Positions 9,977 to 23,600 of a stretch of 64,000 bases of DNA are shown piece by piece. Where the stretch lies: assembly GCF_907165205.1 (NCBI RefSeq), contig NC_058190.1, positions 17,740,001 through 17,804,000 of the forward strand. The letters run 5' to 3'. Origin of the DNA: Coccinella septempunctata. Taxonomy: Eukaryota > Arthropoda > Insecta > Coleoptera > Coccinellidae. The notes under the pieces are model-generated. The model ran no database searches, was not told the DNA's origin, and was given only the letters and a program-made list of their open reading frames with translations. Both the position numbers and the translations under genes were made by a program. Within the stretch, counting starts at the first letter, position 1, and every line of letters begins with the position of its first letter.

Positions 9977-12070
9977 TTATCCCGATTGCACGAGGTTTTC
10001 GGGCTCGTGGTGGTGGTCCGGTCCGGGTCGCTCCTCGGCTACCTGCTGTAGGTTGGATTCCTGCTCCACCCGCACCTTCTGTCGGAGCAGACGGTGTTCC
10101 TCTGCATTCCCCATGTACTTGCGTACAGTTCTCGCCGTTCCGAGCAGTACCGCCTTCTGCATGACTTTATAAATATTTTCATCCAACTGAAGTTTTCTCA
10201 AGTTCTCTAGTAGTTTCTTCGGTATCAGGCCTGTAGATGAAATGACAATAGGGATGGTCTTTATATATTTCAGCTTCCACTGTCTTCTGGTTTGTTCCTC
10301 GAGATCTCTGTATTTTGAAATTTTTTCAGTGTGTCTATCTAGAAGATTGTTATTATTTGGAATTGCCACGTCGATGAATAGCGCTGTGTCCTCATCCTTA
10401 TTGAGCAATATGAGGTCTGGTCTATTGTGGGTTATTTTCCGTTCTGTGAGAACAGCGCGATCCCAGTAGAGCTTGTGATGTTCGTTTTCCAGCACAGCAT
10501 CTGGTTGGTAATTGTAATAAGGAACCTTTTTCGAAGTTAGAAGTTGGTGTTTTAGTGCCAATTCTTAGTGAAGAATCTTGGCAACAGCATCATGTCTATT
10601 TTTGTACTCCGTGCCCGCGAACTTCTGACATCCCCAGGTGATGTGCTGGATAGTTTCATGTGTCGCACAGCCATAACGACAGCTATCATCCGCCACTGAG
10701 GCATCCTTGGCGATATATTTCATGTAATTTCTTGTTGGAATCACCTGATCCTGGATGGCGAGCATGAAGCCCTCTGTCTCAGGAAACAACCTTCCGGAAG
10801 TCAACCAGTAGTTCGACGCAGATATGTCGACGTAATCATGGTTGACCTCGTTCCGGTGCCTTCCATGCAAAGGTTTGCCAATCAGTTTCTGCATTTTACT
10901 TTCTGCAGAGTGTTCGACGGTTTCCAAGTGATCCTGGTGTAGCTTTAACGGTATGGAAGTATCAGCAACACAAACTACTCGATGGAGTTCTGACGAAGCT
11001 GCCTTGCTCAAGAAATATTTTCGACGTCCTTCAATTTCCTGGGACATACGGTTGGACAAATCAACAATTTCTCTACCCCCAAGATGTCGTGGCAGCTCTG
11101 TCCGTTCTATTGAGCTTTTGGGGTGATGTTTATTGTGTTTAGTCAGCATCGTCCTTATTTTTCTCTGTAAAGCTGCTAAATCGGTGGTCGTCCAAGAGAT
11201 AATACCAAATGAATAGCTCAGCGCCGAGCAAGCGTAGGTGTTAATCGCTTTTATCAGATTCTTGCTGTTAAGACCAGTTCTCATTATCCTCCTCAATCTT
11301 CGGGTGAACTCCTCCGTTAATTCTTTCTTCATCTGGGTCTGATTGATTTTTCTTGCCTGTTTTATGCCTAGATACTTGTATGCTTCAATTTCTGCACCTT
11401 CCTTGAGTTTGAACGTACCATCTTCTATTTTCCCTCTCGTTATGTTTGGCAGTCGACATTTTTCTAGTCCAAACTTCATTTTGATGTCTTCCGAGAATCC
11501 TTCCACCATTTTCAGCATCAGTTGCATTTGTTTTTTGGTAGATGCGAAGAGTTTCAAATCGTCCATGTAAAGGAGATGATTCAGTTTCATCATAGTTCTA
11601 CTGCCACTCTTGATGGAAAATCCGTAGTCCGTAGAATTCAATCTATGAGACAAGGGATTCAGGGCCATGCAGGACCACAGAGGGCTCAGCGAGTCTCCTT
11701 GGAAAATTCCGCGTCTTATTGGAATAGGTCCTGTTGTAATGAAGCAATCTGCTGCTTTCATACTAGTACGCCAGGTTGACATGGCGTTTTTCAGGAACTT
11801 AACAATATTGGGATCCACCTTGTAAATCTTCAAGATCGTCAAGAGCCATTCGTGAGGTATAGAATCGAATGCTTTTTTGTAGTCTATGTACGCAGCGTAA
11901 AGATTCCTTTGCTTGGAGAACGCTTGATTGCAGATAACTGAATCTATTATTAGTTGTTCTTTGCACCCTCGGCTGTCTTTGGTGTATCCTTTCTGTTGCA
12001 TGGCGATGATGTTATTCCTTTCGCAATGGTTGTGGATTGGTGTGAAATGCACGATGTTATTAATTTGTAC
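9977..12070 (-). pseudogene. R4/R2-like LINE ORF with C-terminal nuclease
   Basis: A single minus-strand frame of about 690 codons is interrupted by one in-frame TAA at 10562-10564. The N-terminal part is RT: the KAFDSIPHEWL block, GIFQGDSLSPL, and the catalytic LLYMDDLKLFAS. A CCHC-type knuckle follows (CRYGCATHETIQHITWGC). After the stop, the frame continues with NRPDLILL ... ALFIDVAIP and KISKYRDLEEQ, the PD-(D/E)xK restriction-like endonuclease of the R2/R4/NeSL lineages, which nick specific targets for target-primed reverse transcription. RT fingers and the N-terminal DNA-binding domain are missing, so the copy is 5'-truncated at about 12.07 kb, where Helitron sequence begins. Target specificity cannot be read. 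Confidence 0.85.
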
Positions 12071-12094
12071 ATCGTTGGAAGACAGTTATATTAA

Positions 12095-13080
12095 TTGATA
12101 TTGATATTATTATCATCACCTCTCCAAAATATTAGCGGGAATTGCAGAGCATCGTATGAACGGTGTGTTTCGAATATTAGTTGCAATTCTCCAGTATTGT
12201 GTCGCGTAAGAACAATATCATGCATTTCCAAGTTTTCACCTACAATCACAATGCCACTTCGTCTATAGTAGGGGCGTTGAATTGGCGTTCATGTGCTCCA
12301 ACAGGTCGTTTATCTGCTCTAATCAATATCTTGTGATCTTCACTTGGCATACGTTCCAAAGCAGTTTTAAACAATCGAACCAATGCATGATGTTCATGAA
12401 GTATTTGCTGAAAATCTTGAAGAATTATTCTTCTTACAACTGCATCAATAGATTGACGTTCATCAAGTGGATCATCCATATTGCCTATGAAGTAAATTTG
12501 GAGAAATTTATGCTGTGCATCTTCGAGTGGTTGTAATAATCCAATTCGATGGTGAATCTGGCCTTGGATCTAAATAGCAGAAAGGTAAGACAAAATAAGT
12601 GATTTGAAATCATTAATGTTAACATTATATTCTTACCTTAAATGCTGGATTGAATCCACGTTCTTGAATTATATCTGCTCCAAATGAAGTCATTTGGAAA
12701 CACCCATTGTTTTTTGTGTGATCGATAGGAAGTGTCTTGATTCGGATGTTGCTCCACGGAGGAGAGAATTCAAGTGTTCAGGTGGAGGAGGCAATAATGG
12801 CAATTTCACCTCAATGCATAGCAATAGCAGCATACTACTTCCATCGGGCCAATCACGACGGAATCGTGAGAGCTGTAGTCGATTGAACTATCATATTGAA
12901 AAGCTATTCCTTTCAAATTAATATTTGGATTCTTTCTCGTTCGATTACGATTAGCTCGAAGCTGTCTCATATCCATCTGAGTAGTTCGACGTACTGCCTC
13001 TCTTTACTCTGTTGTTCGTTACTCACGAAGTCGTGCCATACTCACAGGACTGACTCGAAATATTCCGAAGTAGCATTACG
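12095..13080 (-). pseudogene. Helitron transposase (RepHel) N-terminal fragment
   Basis: The minus strand encodes the conserved Helitron N-terminal and helicase-like region. There are a basic stretch MRQLRANRNRTRKNPNIN, a broken Cys-rich block (CCYC), KLPLLPPPPEHLNSLL, then FGADIIQERGFNPAFK. A 67-nt intron comes next. After it come QGQIHHRIGLLQPLED, KFLQIYFIGNMDDPLDERQS, HHALVRLFKTALERMPS and HKILIRADKRPVGAHERQFN. Beyond a frameshift near 12245 the family signature continues as FETHRSYDALQFPLIFW, down to about 12.10 kb. The Rep HUH motif and the helicase domain are not present. At least one deletion (near 12.82 kb) and frameshifts make it inactive. Confidence 0.8.
12570..12636 (-). other. 67-nt intron in the Helitron pseudogene
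   Basis: On the minus strand the exon ...GCATTTAAG is followed by GTAAGAAT, and the next exon ATCCAAGGCC is preceded by TGCTATTTAG. Removal joins FNPAFK to IQGQIHHRI, exactly the continuous family sequence. This is direct evidence for a real GT-AG intron. Confidence 0.8.
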
Positions 13081-13433
13081 GCTTCGTTAAGATGTGTAAC
13101 GATACTTGATTGTTTTAAATAAAAATCAAGCCTCGTTTTAAATGTCCGTTTCCCTGAGCTTTCCAGTTGAAGCAATGCAACACCGTCTAATGGAGATTTC
13201 AGTTTTGATATAGTTATTCCGTTTCATTTTGGAAATATTTTTCCGATGCTGAAAAATTTAATTCAAATTCCGTAAAATTGAAATTGCCATCAGTTCTCTG
13301 CCGTAATAATCCAAAACAAAGAAAAAGTGTCTTTCTACATTTGGCGTTGTTTTTCCGTCACAAAAACACACCGAATTCAGCATAAAAACAATGTGGATTG
13401 CAGATAACGGCAGAGATAAAAAAAAAGTCGATA
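13081..13433. other. Unclassified border before the satellite
   Basis: No gene seen. The words GAGATTTCAGT and AATTGAAATTGCC near 13190-13290 are reminiscent of the satellite, but the first full monomer begins only at about 13434. Confidence 0.4.
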
Positions 13434-15078
13434 ACTGATCCAATAGTTCCTCAGGAATTGAAATGATACTTTGTCGAATCGACCACAGAAATCTCAATTC
13501 CTATCAGAACTATCGAATTGAAATTCAACATGTGCATCTCAATTCAAAAACTGTGTACAGTTTTGAGATTTGGGTCGAACTGATCCAATAGTTCCTTTGG
13601 AATTGAAATGATACTTTGTCGAATCGAGCACTGAAATCTCAATTCCTATCAGAACTATCGAACTGAAGTTCAACATGTGCATCTCAATTCGAAAACTATG
13701 TGCAGTTTCAAGATTTGGGTCGAATTGATCCAACAGTTTTTGAGGAACTGATATCACACTTTGCCGAATTGACCATTGAAATCTCAATTCCTATGTGAAC
13801 TATCGAACTGAAGTTCAACATGTGCATCTCAATTCGAAAACTGTGTACAGTTTCGAGATTTGGGTCGAATTGATCCAATAGTTCCTTGGGAATTGAAATG
13901 ATACTTTGTCGAATCGACTACTGAAATCTCAATACCTTCAGAACTTTCGAACTGAAATTCAACATGTGCATCTCGATTCGAAAACTGTGTACAGTTTCGA
14001 GATATGGTTCGAACTGATCCAATAGTTCCTCAGGAATTGAAATGATACTTTGTCGAATCGACCACAGAAATCTCAATTCCTATCAGAACTATCGAATTGA
14101 AATTCAACATGTGCATCTCAATTCAAAAACTGTGTACAGTTTTGAGATTTGGGTCGAACTGATCCAATAGTTCCTTAGGAATTGAAATGATACTTTGTCG
14201 AATCGAGCACTAAAATCTCAATTCCTATCAGAACTATCGAACTGAAGTTCAACATGTGCATCTCAATTCGAAAACTATGTGCAGTTTCAAGATTTGGGTC
14301 GAATTGATCCAATAATTCCTTAGGTATTTAAATCATACTTCGTCGAATCGATCACTGAAATCTCAATTCCTATCTGAACTATCGAACTGAAATTCAACAT
14401 GTGCATCTCAATTCAAAAACTGTGTGCAGTTTCAAGATTTGGGTCGACTTGATCCAATAGTTCCTTAGGAATTGAAATCATACTTTAGCGAATCGACCAC
14501 TGAAATCTCAATTCCTATCTGAACTATCGAACTGAAATTCAACATGTGCATCTCAATTCGAAAACTGTGTGCAGTTCAAAGATCTGGGTCGACTTGATCC
14601 AATAGTTCTTTAGGAATTGAAATCATACTTTAGCGAATCTTCCACTGAAATCTCATTTCCTATCTGAACTATCGAACTGAAATTCAACATGTGCATCTCA
14701 ATTCGGAAACTGTGTACAGTTTCGAGATTTGGGTCGAATTGATTCAACAGTTATTGAGGAATTGACCACTGATATCTAAATTCCTATCAGAACTATCGAA
14801 CTGAAGTTCAACATGTGCATCTCAATTCGAAAACTATGTGCAGTTTCAAGATTTGGGTCGACTTGATCCAAAAGTTCCTTAGGAATTGAAATCATACTTT
14901 AGCGAATCGTCCACTGAAATCTCATTTCCTATCTGAACTATCGAACTGAAATTCAACATGTGCATCTCAATTCGAAAACTGTGTACAGTTTCGAGATTTG
15001 CGTCGAATTGATCCAACAGATTTTGAGGAATTGATATCACACTTTGCCGAATTTATTACTGAAATCTCAATTCCTATG

Positions 15079-18000
15079 TGAACTATCGAACTGAAATTCA
15101 ACATGTGCATCTCAATTCAAAAACTGTGTACAGTTTCGAGATTTGGGTCGAACTGATTCAATAGTTCCTTAGGAATTGAAATGATACTTTGTCGAATCGA
15201 CTACTGAAATCTCAATTCCTTCAGAACTTTCGAACTGAAATTCAACATCTGCATCTCGATTCGAAAACTGTGTACAGTTTCGAGATATGGCTCGAACTGA
15301 TCCAATAGTTCCTCAGGAATTGAAATGATACTTTGTCGAATCGACCACAAAAATCTCAATTCCTATCAGAACTATCGAACTGAAATTCAACATGTGCATC
15401 TCAATTCAAAAACTGTGTTCAGTTTTGAGATTTGGGTCGAACTGATCCAATAGTTCCTCAGGAATTGAAATGATGCTTAGTCGAATCGAGCACTGAAATC
15501 TCAATTCCTATCTGAACTATCGAACTGAAATTCAACATGTGCATCTCAATTCGAAAACTATGTGCAGTTTCAAGATCTTGGTCGACTTGATCCAATAGTT
15601 CTTTAGGAATTGAAATCATACTTTAGCGAATCGTGTACTGAAATCTCATTTCCTATCTGAACTATCGAACTGAAATTCAACATGTGCATCCCAATTCGGA
15701 AACTGTGTACAGTTTGGAGATTTGGGTCGAATTGATCCAACAGTTATTGAGGAATTGACCACTGAAATCTCAATGCCTATCAGAACTATCGAACTGAAGT
15801 TCAACATGTGCATTTCAATTCGAAAACTGTGTGCAGTTTCAAGATTTGGGTCGACTTGATCCAATAGTTGCTTAGGAATTGAAATCATACTTTAGCGAAT
15901 CGTCCACTGAAATCTCATTTCCTATCTGAACTATCGAACTGAAATTCAACATGTGCATCTCAATTCGAAAACTGTGTACAGTTTCAAGATTTGGGTCGAA
16001 TTGATCCAACAGTTATTGAGGAATTGATATCACACTTTGCCGAATTGACCACTGAAATCTCAATTCCTATCAGAACTATCGAATTGAAGTTCAACATGTG
16101 CATCTCAATTCGAAAACTATGTGCAGTTTCAAGATTTGGGTCGAATTGATCCAATTATTCCTCAGGTATTGAAATCACACTTTGCCGAATTGACCACCGA
16201 AATCTCAATTCCTATCTGAACTATCGAACTGAAATTCAACATGTGCATTTCAATTCGAAAACTGTGTGCAGTTTCAAGATTTGGGTCGACTTGATCCAAT
16301 AGTTCCTTAGGAATTGAAATCATACTTTAGCGAATCGTCCACTGAAATCTCATTTCCTATCTGAACTATCGAACTGAAATTCAACATGTGCATCCCAATT
16401 CGAAAACTGTGTACAGTTTCGAGATTTGGGTCGAACTGATTCAATAGTTCCTTAGGAATTGAAATGATACTTTGTCGAATCGACTTCTGAAATCTCAATT
16501 CCTTCAGAACTTTCGAACTGAAATTTAACATGTGCATCTCGATTCGAAAACTGTGTACAGTTTCGAGATATGGCTCGAACTGATCCAATAGTTCCTCAGG
16601 AATTGAAATGATACTTTGTCGAATCGACCACAAAAATCTCAATTCCTATCAGAACTATCGAACTGAAATTCAACATGTGCATCTCAATTCAAAAACTGTG
16701 TGCAGTTTCAAGATTTGGGTCGAATTGATCCAACAGTTATTGAGGAATTGATATCACACTTTGCCGAATTGACCACTGAAATCTCAATTCCTATCAGAAC
16801 TATCGAACTGAAGTTCAACATGTGCATCTCAATTCGAAAACTATGTGCAGTTTCAAGATTTGGGTCGAATTGATCCAATAATTCCTCAGGTATTGAAATC
16901 ACACTTTGCCGAATTGACCACCGAAATCTCAATTCCTATCTGAACTATCGAACTGAAATTCAACATGTGCATTTCAATTCGAAAACTGTGTGCAGTTTCA
17001 AGATTTGGGTCGACTTTATCCAATAGTTCCTTAGGAATTGAAATCATACTTAAGCGAATCGTCCACTGAAATCTCATTTCCTATCTGAACTATCGAACTG
17101 AAATTCAACATGTGCTTCTCAATTCGAAAACTGTGTACAGTTTCAAGATTTGGGTCGAATTGATCCAACAGTTATTGAGGAATTGATATCACACTTTGCT
17201 GAATTGACCACTGAAATCTCAATTCCTATCAGAACTATCGAACTGAAGTTCAACATGTGCATCTCAATTCGAAAACTATGTGCAGTTTCAAGATTTGGGT
17301 CGAATTGATCCAATTATTCCTCAGGTATTGAAATCACACTTTGCCGAATTGACCACCGAAATCTCAATTCCTATCTGAACTATCGAACTGAAATTCAACA
17401 TGTGCTTCTCAATTCGAAAACTGTGTACAGTTTCAAGATTTGGGTCGAATTGATCCAATAGTTATTGAGGAATTGATATCACACTTTGCCGAATTGACCA
17501 CTGAAATCTCAATTCCTATCAGAACTATCGAACTGAAGTTCAACATGTGCATTTCAATTCGAAAACTGTGTGCAGTTTCAAGATTTGGGTCGACTTTATC
17601 CTATAGTTCCTTAGGAATTGAAATCATACTTTAGCGAATCGTCCACTGAAATCTCATTTCCTATCTGAACTATCGAACTGAAATTCAACATGTGCATCTC
17701 AATTCGGAAACTGTGTACAGTTTGGAGATTTGGGTCGAATTGATCCAACAGTTATTGAGGAATTGACCACTGAAATCTCAATTCCTATCAGAACTGTAGA
17801 ACTGAAATTCAACATATGCATCTCAATTCGAAAACTATGTGTAGTTTCGAGATATGGTTCGAATTGATCCAACAGTTTTTGAGGAACTGATATCACACTT
17901 TGCCGAATTGACCACCGAAATCTCATTTCCTATCTGAACTATCGAACAGAAATTCAACATTTGCATTTCAATTCTAAAACTGTGTGCAGTTTCAAGATTT

Positions 18001-18369
18001 GGGTCGACTTGATCCAAAAGTTCCTTAGGAATTGAAATCATACTTTAGCGAATCGTCCACTGAAATCTCATTTCCTATCTGAACTATCGAACTGAAATTC
18101 AACATGTGCATCTCAATTCGAAAACTGTGTACAGTTTCGAGATTTGCGTCGAATTGATCCAACAGATTTTGAGGAATTGATATCACACTTTGCCGAATTT
18201 ATTACTGAAATCTCAATTCCTATCTGAACTATCGAACTGAAATTCAACATGTGCATCTCAATTCGAAAACTGTGTGCAGTTTCAAGATTTGGGTCGAATT
18301 GATCCAATAGTTAGTTAGGAATTGAAATCATACTTTGCCGAATTGACCATTGAAATCTCAATTCCTATG
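15079..18369. repeat. Higher-order unit 1 of array S1 (3291 bp)
   Basis: The ordered set of variant monomers starting CTATGTGAACTATCG at 15079 recurs exactly 3291 bp later. Marker monomers at 15646, 16307, 16708 and 16886 recur at 18937, 19598, 19999 and 20177. It contains the full A+B set, including the B-specific monomers around 17.4-18.3 kb. Confidence 0.85.
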
Positions 18370-20666
18370 TGAACTATCGAACTGAAATTCAACATGTGCA
18401 TCTCAATTCAAAAACTGTGTACAGTTTCGAGATTTGGGTCGAACTGATTCAATAGTTCCTTAGGAATTGAAATGATACTTTGTCGAATCGACTACTGAAA
18501 TCTCAATTCCTTCAGAACTTTCGAACTGAAATTCAACATCTGCATCTCGATTCGAAAACTGTGTACAGTTTCGAGATATGGCTCGAACTGATCCAATAGT
18601 TCCTCAGGAATTGAAATGATACTTTGTCGAATCGACCACAAAAATCTCAATTCCTATCAGAACTATCGAACTGATATTCAACATGTGCATCTCAATTCAA
18701 AAACTGTGTTCAGTTTTGAGATTTGGGTCGAACTGATCCAATAGTTCCTCAGGAATTGAAATGATGCTTAGTCGAATCGAGCACTGAAATCTCAATTCCT
18801 ATCTGAACTATCGAACTGAAATTCAACATGTGCATCTCAATTCGAAAACTGTGTGCAGTTTCAAGATCTTGGTCGACTTGATCCAATAGTTCTTTAGGAA
18901 TTGAAATCATACTTTAGCGAATCGTGTACTGAAATCTCATTTCCTATCTGAACTATCGAACTGAAATTCAACATGTGCATCCCAATTCGGAAACTGTGTA
19001 CAGTTTGGAGATTTGGGTCGAATTGATCCAACAGTTATTGAGGAATTGACCACTGAAATCTCAATGCCTATCAGAACTATCGAACTGAAGTTCAACATGT
19101 GCATTTCAATTCGAAAACTGTGTGCAGTTTCAAGATTTGGGTCGACTTGATCCAATAGTTGCTTAGGAATTGAAATCATACTTTAGCGAATCGTCCACTG
19201 AAATCTCATTTCCTATCTGAACTATCGAACTGAAATTCAACATGTGCATCTCAATTCGAAAACTGTGTACAGTTTCAAGATTTGGGTCGAATTGATCCAA
19301 CAGTTATTGAGGAATTGATATCACACTTTGCCGAATTGACCACTGAAATCTCAATTCCTATCAGAACTATCGAACTGAAGTTCAACATGTGCATCTCAAT
19401 TCGAAAACTATGTGCAGTTTCAAGATTTGGGTCGAATTGATCCAATTATTCCTCAGGTATTGAAATGACACTTTGCCGAATTGACCACCGAAATCTCAAT
19501 TCCTATCTGAACTATCGAACTGAAATTCAACATGTGCATTTCAATTCGAAAACTGTGTGCAGTTTCAAGATTTGGGTCGACTTGATCCAATAGTTCCTTA
19601 GGAATTGAAATCATACTTTAGCGAATCGTCCACTGAAATCTCATTTCCTATCTGAACTATCGAACTGAAATTCAACATGTGCATCCCAATTCGAAAACTG
19701 TGTACAGTTTCGAGATTTGGGTCGAACTGATTCAATAGTTCCTTAGGAATTGAAATGATACTTTGTCGAATCGACTTCTGAAATCTCAATTCCTTCAGAA
19801 CTTTCGAACTGAAATTCAACATGTGCATCTCGATTCGAAAACTGTGTACAGTTTCGAGATATGGCTCGAACTGATCCAATAGTTCCTCAGGAATTGAAAT
19901 GATACTTTGTCGAATCGACCACAAAAATCTCAATTCCTATCAGAACTATCGAACTGAAATTCAACATGTGCATCTCAATTCAAAAACTGTGTGCAGTTTC
20001 AAGATTTGGGTCGAATTGATCCAACAGTTATTGAGGAATTGATATCACACTTTGCCGAATTGACCACTGAAATCTCAATTCCTATCAGAACTATCGAACT
20101 GAAGTTCAACATGTGCATCTCAATTCGAAAACTATGTGCAGTTTCAAGATTTGGGTCGAATTGATCCAATAATTCCTCAGGTATTGAAATCACACTTTGC
20201 CGAATTGACCACCGAAATCTCAATTCCTATCTGAACTATCGAACTGAAATTCAACATGTGCATTTCAATTCGAAAACTGTGTGCAGTTTCAAGATTTGGG
20301 TCGACTTTATCCAATAGTTCCTTAGGAATTGAAATCATACTTAAGCGAATCGTCCACTGAAATCTCATTTCCTATCTGAACTATCGAACTGAAATTCAAC
20401 ATGTGCTTCTCAATTCGAAAACTGTGTACAGTTTCAAGATTTGGGTCGAATTGATCCAACAGTTATTGAGGAATTGATATCACACTTTGCTGAATTGACC
20501 ACTGAAATCTCAATTCCTATCAGAACTATCGAACTGAAGTTCAACATGTGCATCTCAATTCGAAAACTATGTGCAGTTTCAAGATTTGGGTCGAATTGAT
20601 CCAATAGTTAGTTAGGAATTGAAATCATACTTTGCCGAATTGACCATTGAAATCTCAATTCCTATG
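18370..20666. repeat. Higher-order unit 2 of array S1 (2297 bp)
   Basis: Repeats part A of unit 1 but lacks the roughly 994-bp part B. Its markers at 18937, 19598, 19999 and 20177 recur 2297 bp later in unit 3. Confidence 0.85.
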
Positions 20667-23600
20667 TGAACTATCGAACTGAAATTCAACATGTGCATCT
20701 CAATTCAAAAACTGTGTACAGTTTCGAGATTTGGGTCGAACTGATTCAATAGTTCCTTAGGAATTGAAATGATACTTTGTCGAATCGACTACTGAAATCT
20801 CAATTCCTTCAGAACTTTCGAACGGAAATTCAACATCTGCATCTCGATTCGAAAACTGTGTACAGTTTCGAGATATGGCTCGAACTGATCCAATAGTTCC
20901 TCAGGAATTGAAATGATACTTTGTCGAATCGACCACAAAAATCTCAATTCCTATCAGAACTATCGAACTGAAATTCAACATGTGCATCTCAATTCAAAAA
21001 CTGTGTTCAGTTTTGAGATTTGGGTCGAACTGATCCAATAGTTCCTCAGGAATTGAAATGATGCTTAGTCGAATCGAGCACTGAAATCTCAATTCCTATC
21101 TGAACTATCGAACTGAAATTCAACATGTGCATCTCAATTCGAAAACTGTGTGCAGTTTCAAGATCTTGGTCGACTTGATCCAATAGTTCTTTAGGAATTG
21201 AAATCATACTTTAGCGAATCGTGTACTGAAATCTCATTTCCTATCTGAACTATCGAACTGAAATTCAACATGTGCATCCCAATTCGGAAACTGTGTACAG
21301 TTTGGAGATTTGGGTCGAATTGATCCAACAGTTATTGAGGAATTGACCACTGAAATCTCAATGCCTATCAGAACTATCGAACTGAAGTTCAACATGTGCA
21401 TCTCAATTCGAAAACTGTGTGCAGTTTCAAGATTTGGGTCGACTTGATCCAATAGTTGCTTAGGAATTGAAATCATACTTTAGCGAATCGTCCACTGAAA
21501 TCTCATTTCCTATCTGAACTATCGAACTGAAATTCAACATGTGCATCTCAATTCGAAAACTGTGTACAGTTTCAAGATTTGGGTCGAATTGATCCAACAG
21601 TTATTGAGGAATTGATATCACACTTTGCCGAATTGACCACTGAAATCTCAATTCCTATCAGAACTATCGAACTGAAGTTCAACATGTGCATCTCAATTCG
21701 AAAACTATGTGCAGTTTCAAGATTTGGGTCGAATTGATCCAATTATTCCTCAGGTATTGAAATCACACTTTGCCGAATTGACCACCGAAATCTCAATTCC
21801 TATCTGAACTATCGAACTGAAATTCAACATGTGCATTTCAATTCGAAAACTGTGTGCAGTTTCAAGATTTGGGTCGACTTGATCCAATAGTTCCTTAGGA
21901 ATTGAAATAATACTTTAGCGAATCGTCCACTGAAATCTCATTTCCTATCTGAACTATCGAACTGAAATTCAACATGTGCATCCCAATTCGAAAACTGTGT
22001 ACAGTTTCGAGATTTGGGTCGAACTGATTCAATAGTTCCTTAGGAATTGAAATGATACTTTGTCGAATCGACTTCTGAAATCTCAATTCCTTCAGAACTT
22101 TCGAACTGAAATTCAACATGTACATCTCGATTCGAAAACTGTGTACAGTTTCGAGATATGGCTCGAACTGATCCAATAGTTCCTCAGGAATTGAAATGAT
22201 ACTTTGTCGAATCGACCACAAAAATCTCAATTCCTATCAGAACTATCGAACTGAAATTCAACATGTGCATCTCAATTCAAAAACTGTGTGCAGTTTCAAG
22301 ATTTGGGTCGAATTGATCCAACAGTTATTGAGGAATTGATATCACACTTTGCCGAATTGACCACTGAAATCTCAATTCCTATCAGAACTATCGAACTGAA
22401 GTTCAACATGTGCATCTCAATTCGAAAACTATGTGCAGTTTCAAGATTTGGGTCGAATTGATCCAATAATTCCTCAGGTATTGAAATCACACTTTGCCGA
22501 ATTGACCACCGAAATCTCAATTCCTATCTGAACTATCGAACTGAAATTCAACATGTGCATTTCAATTCGAAAACTGTGTGCAGTTTCAAGATTTGGGTCG
22601 ACTTTATCCAATAGTTCCTTAGGAATTGAAATCATACTTAAGCGAATCGTCCACTGAAATCTCATTTCCTATCTGAACTATCGAACTGAAATTCAACATG
22701 TGCTTCTCAATTCGAAAACTGTGTACAGTTTCAAGATTTGGGTCGAATTGATCCAACAGTTATTGAGGAATTGATATCACACTTTGCTGAATTGACCACT
22801 GAAATCTCAATTCCTATCAGAACTATCGAACTGAAGTTCAACATGTGCATCTCAATTCGAAAACTATGTGCAGTTTCAAGATTTGGGTCGAATTGATCCA
22901 ATTATTCCTCAGGTATTGAAATCACACTTTGCCGAATTGACCACCGAAATCTCAATTCCTATCTGAACTATCGAACTGAAATTCAACATGTGCTTCTCAA
23001 TTCGAAAACTGTGTACAGTTTCAAGATTTGGGTCGAATTGATCCAATAGTTATTGAGGAATTGATATCACACTTTGCCGAATTGACCACTGAAATCTCAA
23101 TTCCTATCAGAACTATCGAACTGAAGTTCAACATGTGCATTTCAATTCGAAAACTGTGTGCAGTTTCAAGATTTGGGTCGACTTTATCCTATAGTTCCTT
23201 AGGAATTGAAATCATACTTTAGCGAATCGTCCACTGAAATCTCATTTCCTATCTGAACTATCGAACTGAAATTCAACATGTGCATCTCAATTCGGAAACT
23301 GTGTACAGTTTGGAGATTTGGGTCGAATTGATCCAACAGTTATTGAGGAATTGACCACTGAAATCTCAATTCCTATCAGAACTGTAGAACTGAAATTCAA
23401 CATATGCATCTCAATTCGAAAACTATGTGTAGTTTCGAGATATGGTTCGAATTGATCCAACAGTTTTTGAGGAACTGATATCACACTTTGCCGAATTGAC
23501 CACCGAAATCTCGATTCCTATCTGAACTATCGAACAGAAATTCAACATTTGCATTTCAATTCGAAAACTGTGTGCAGTTTCAAGATTTGGGTCGACTTGA

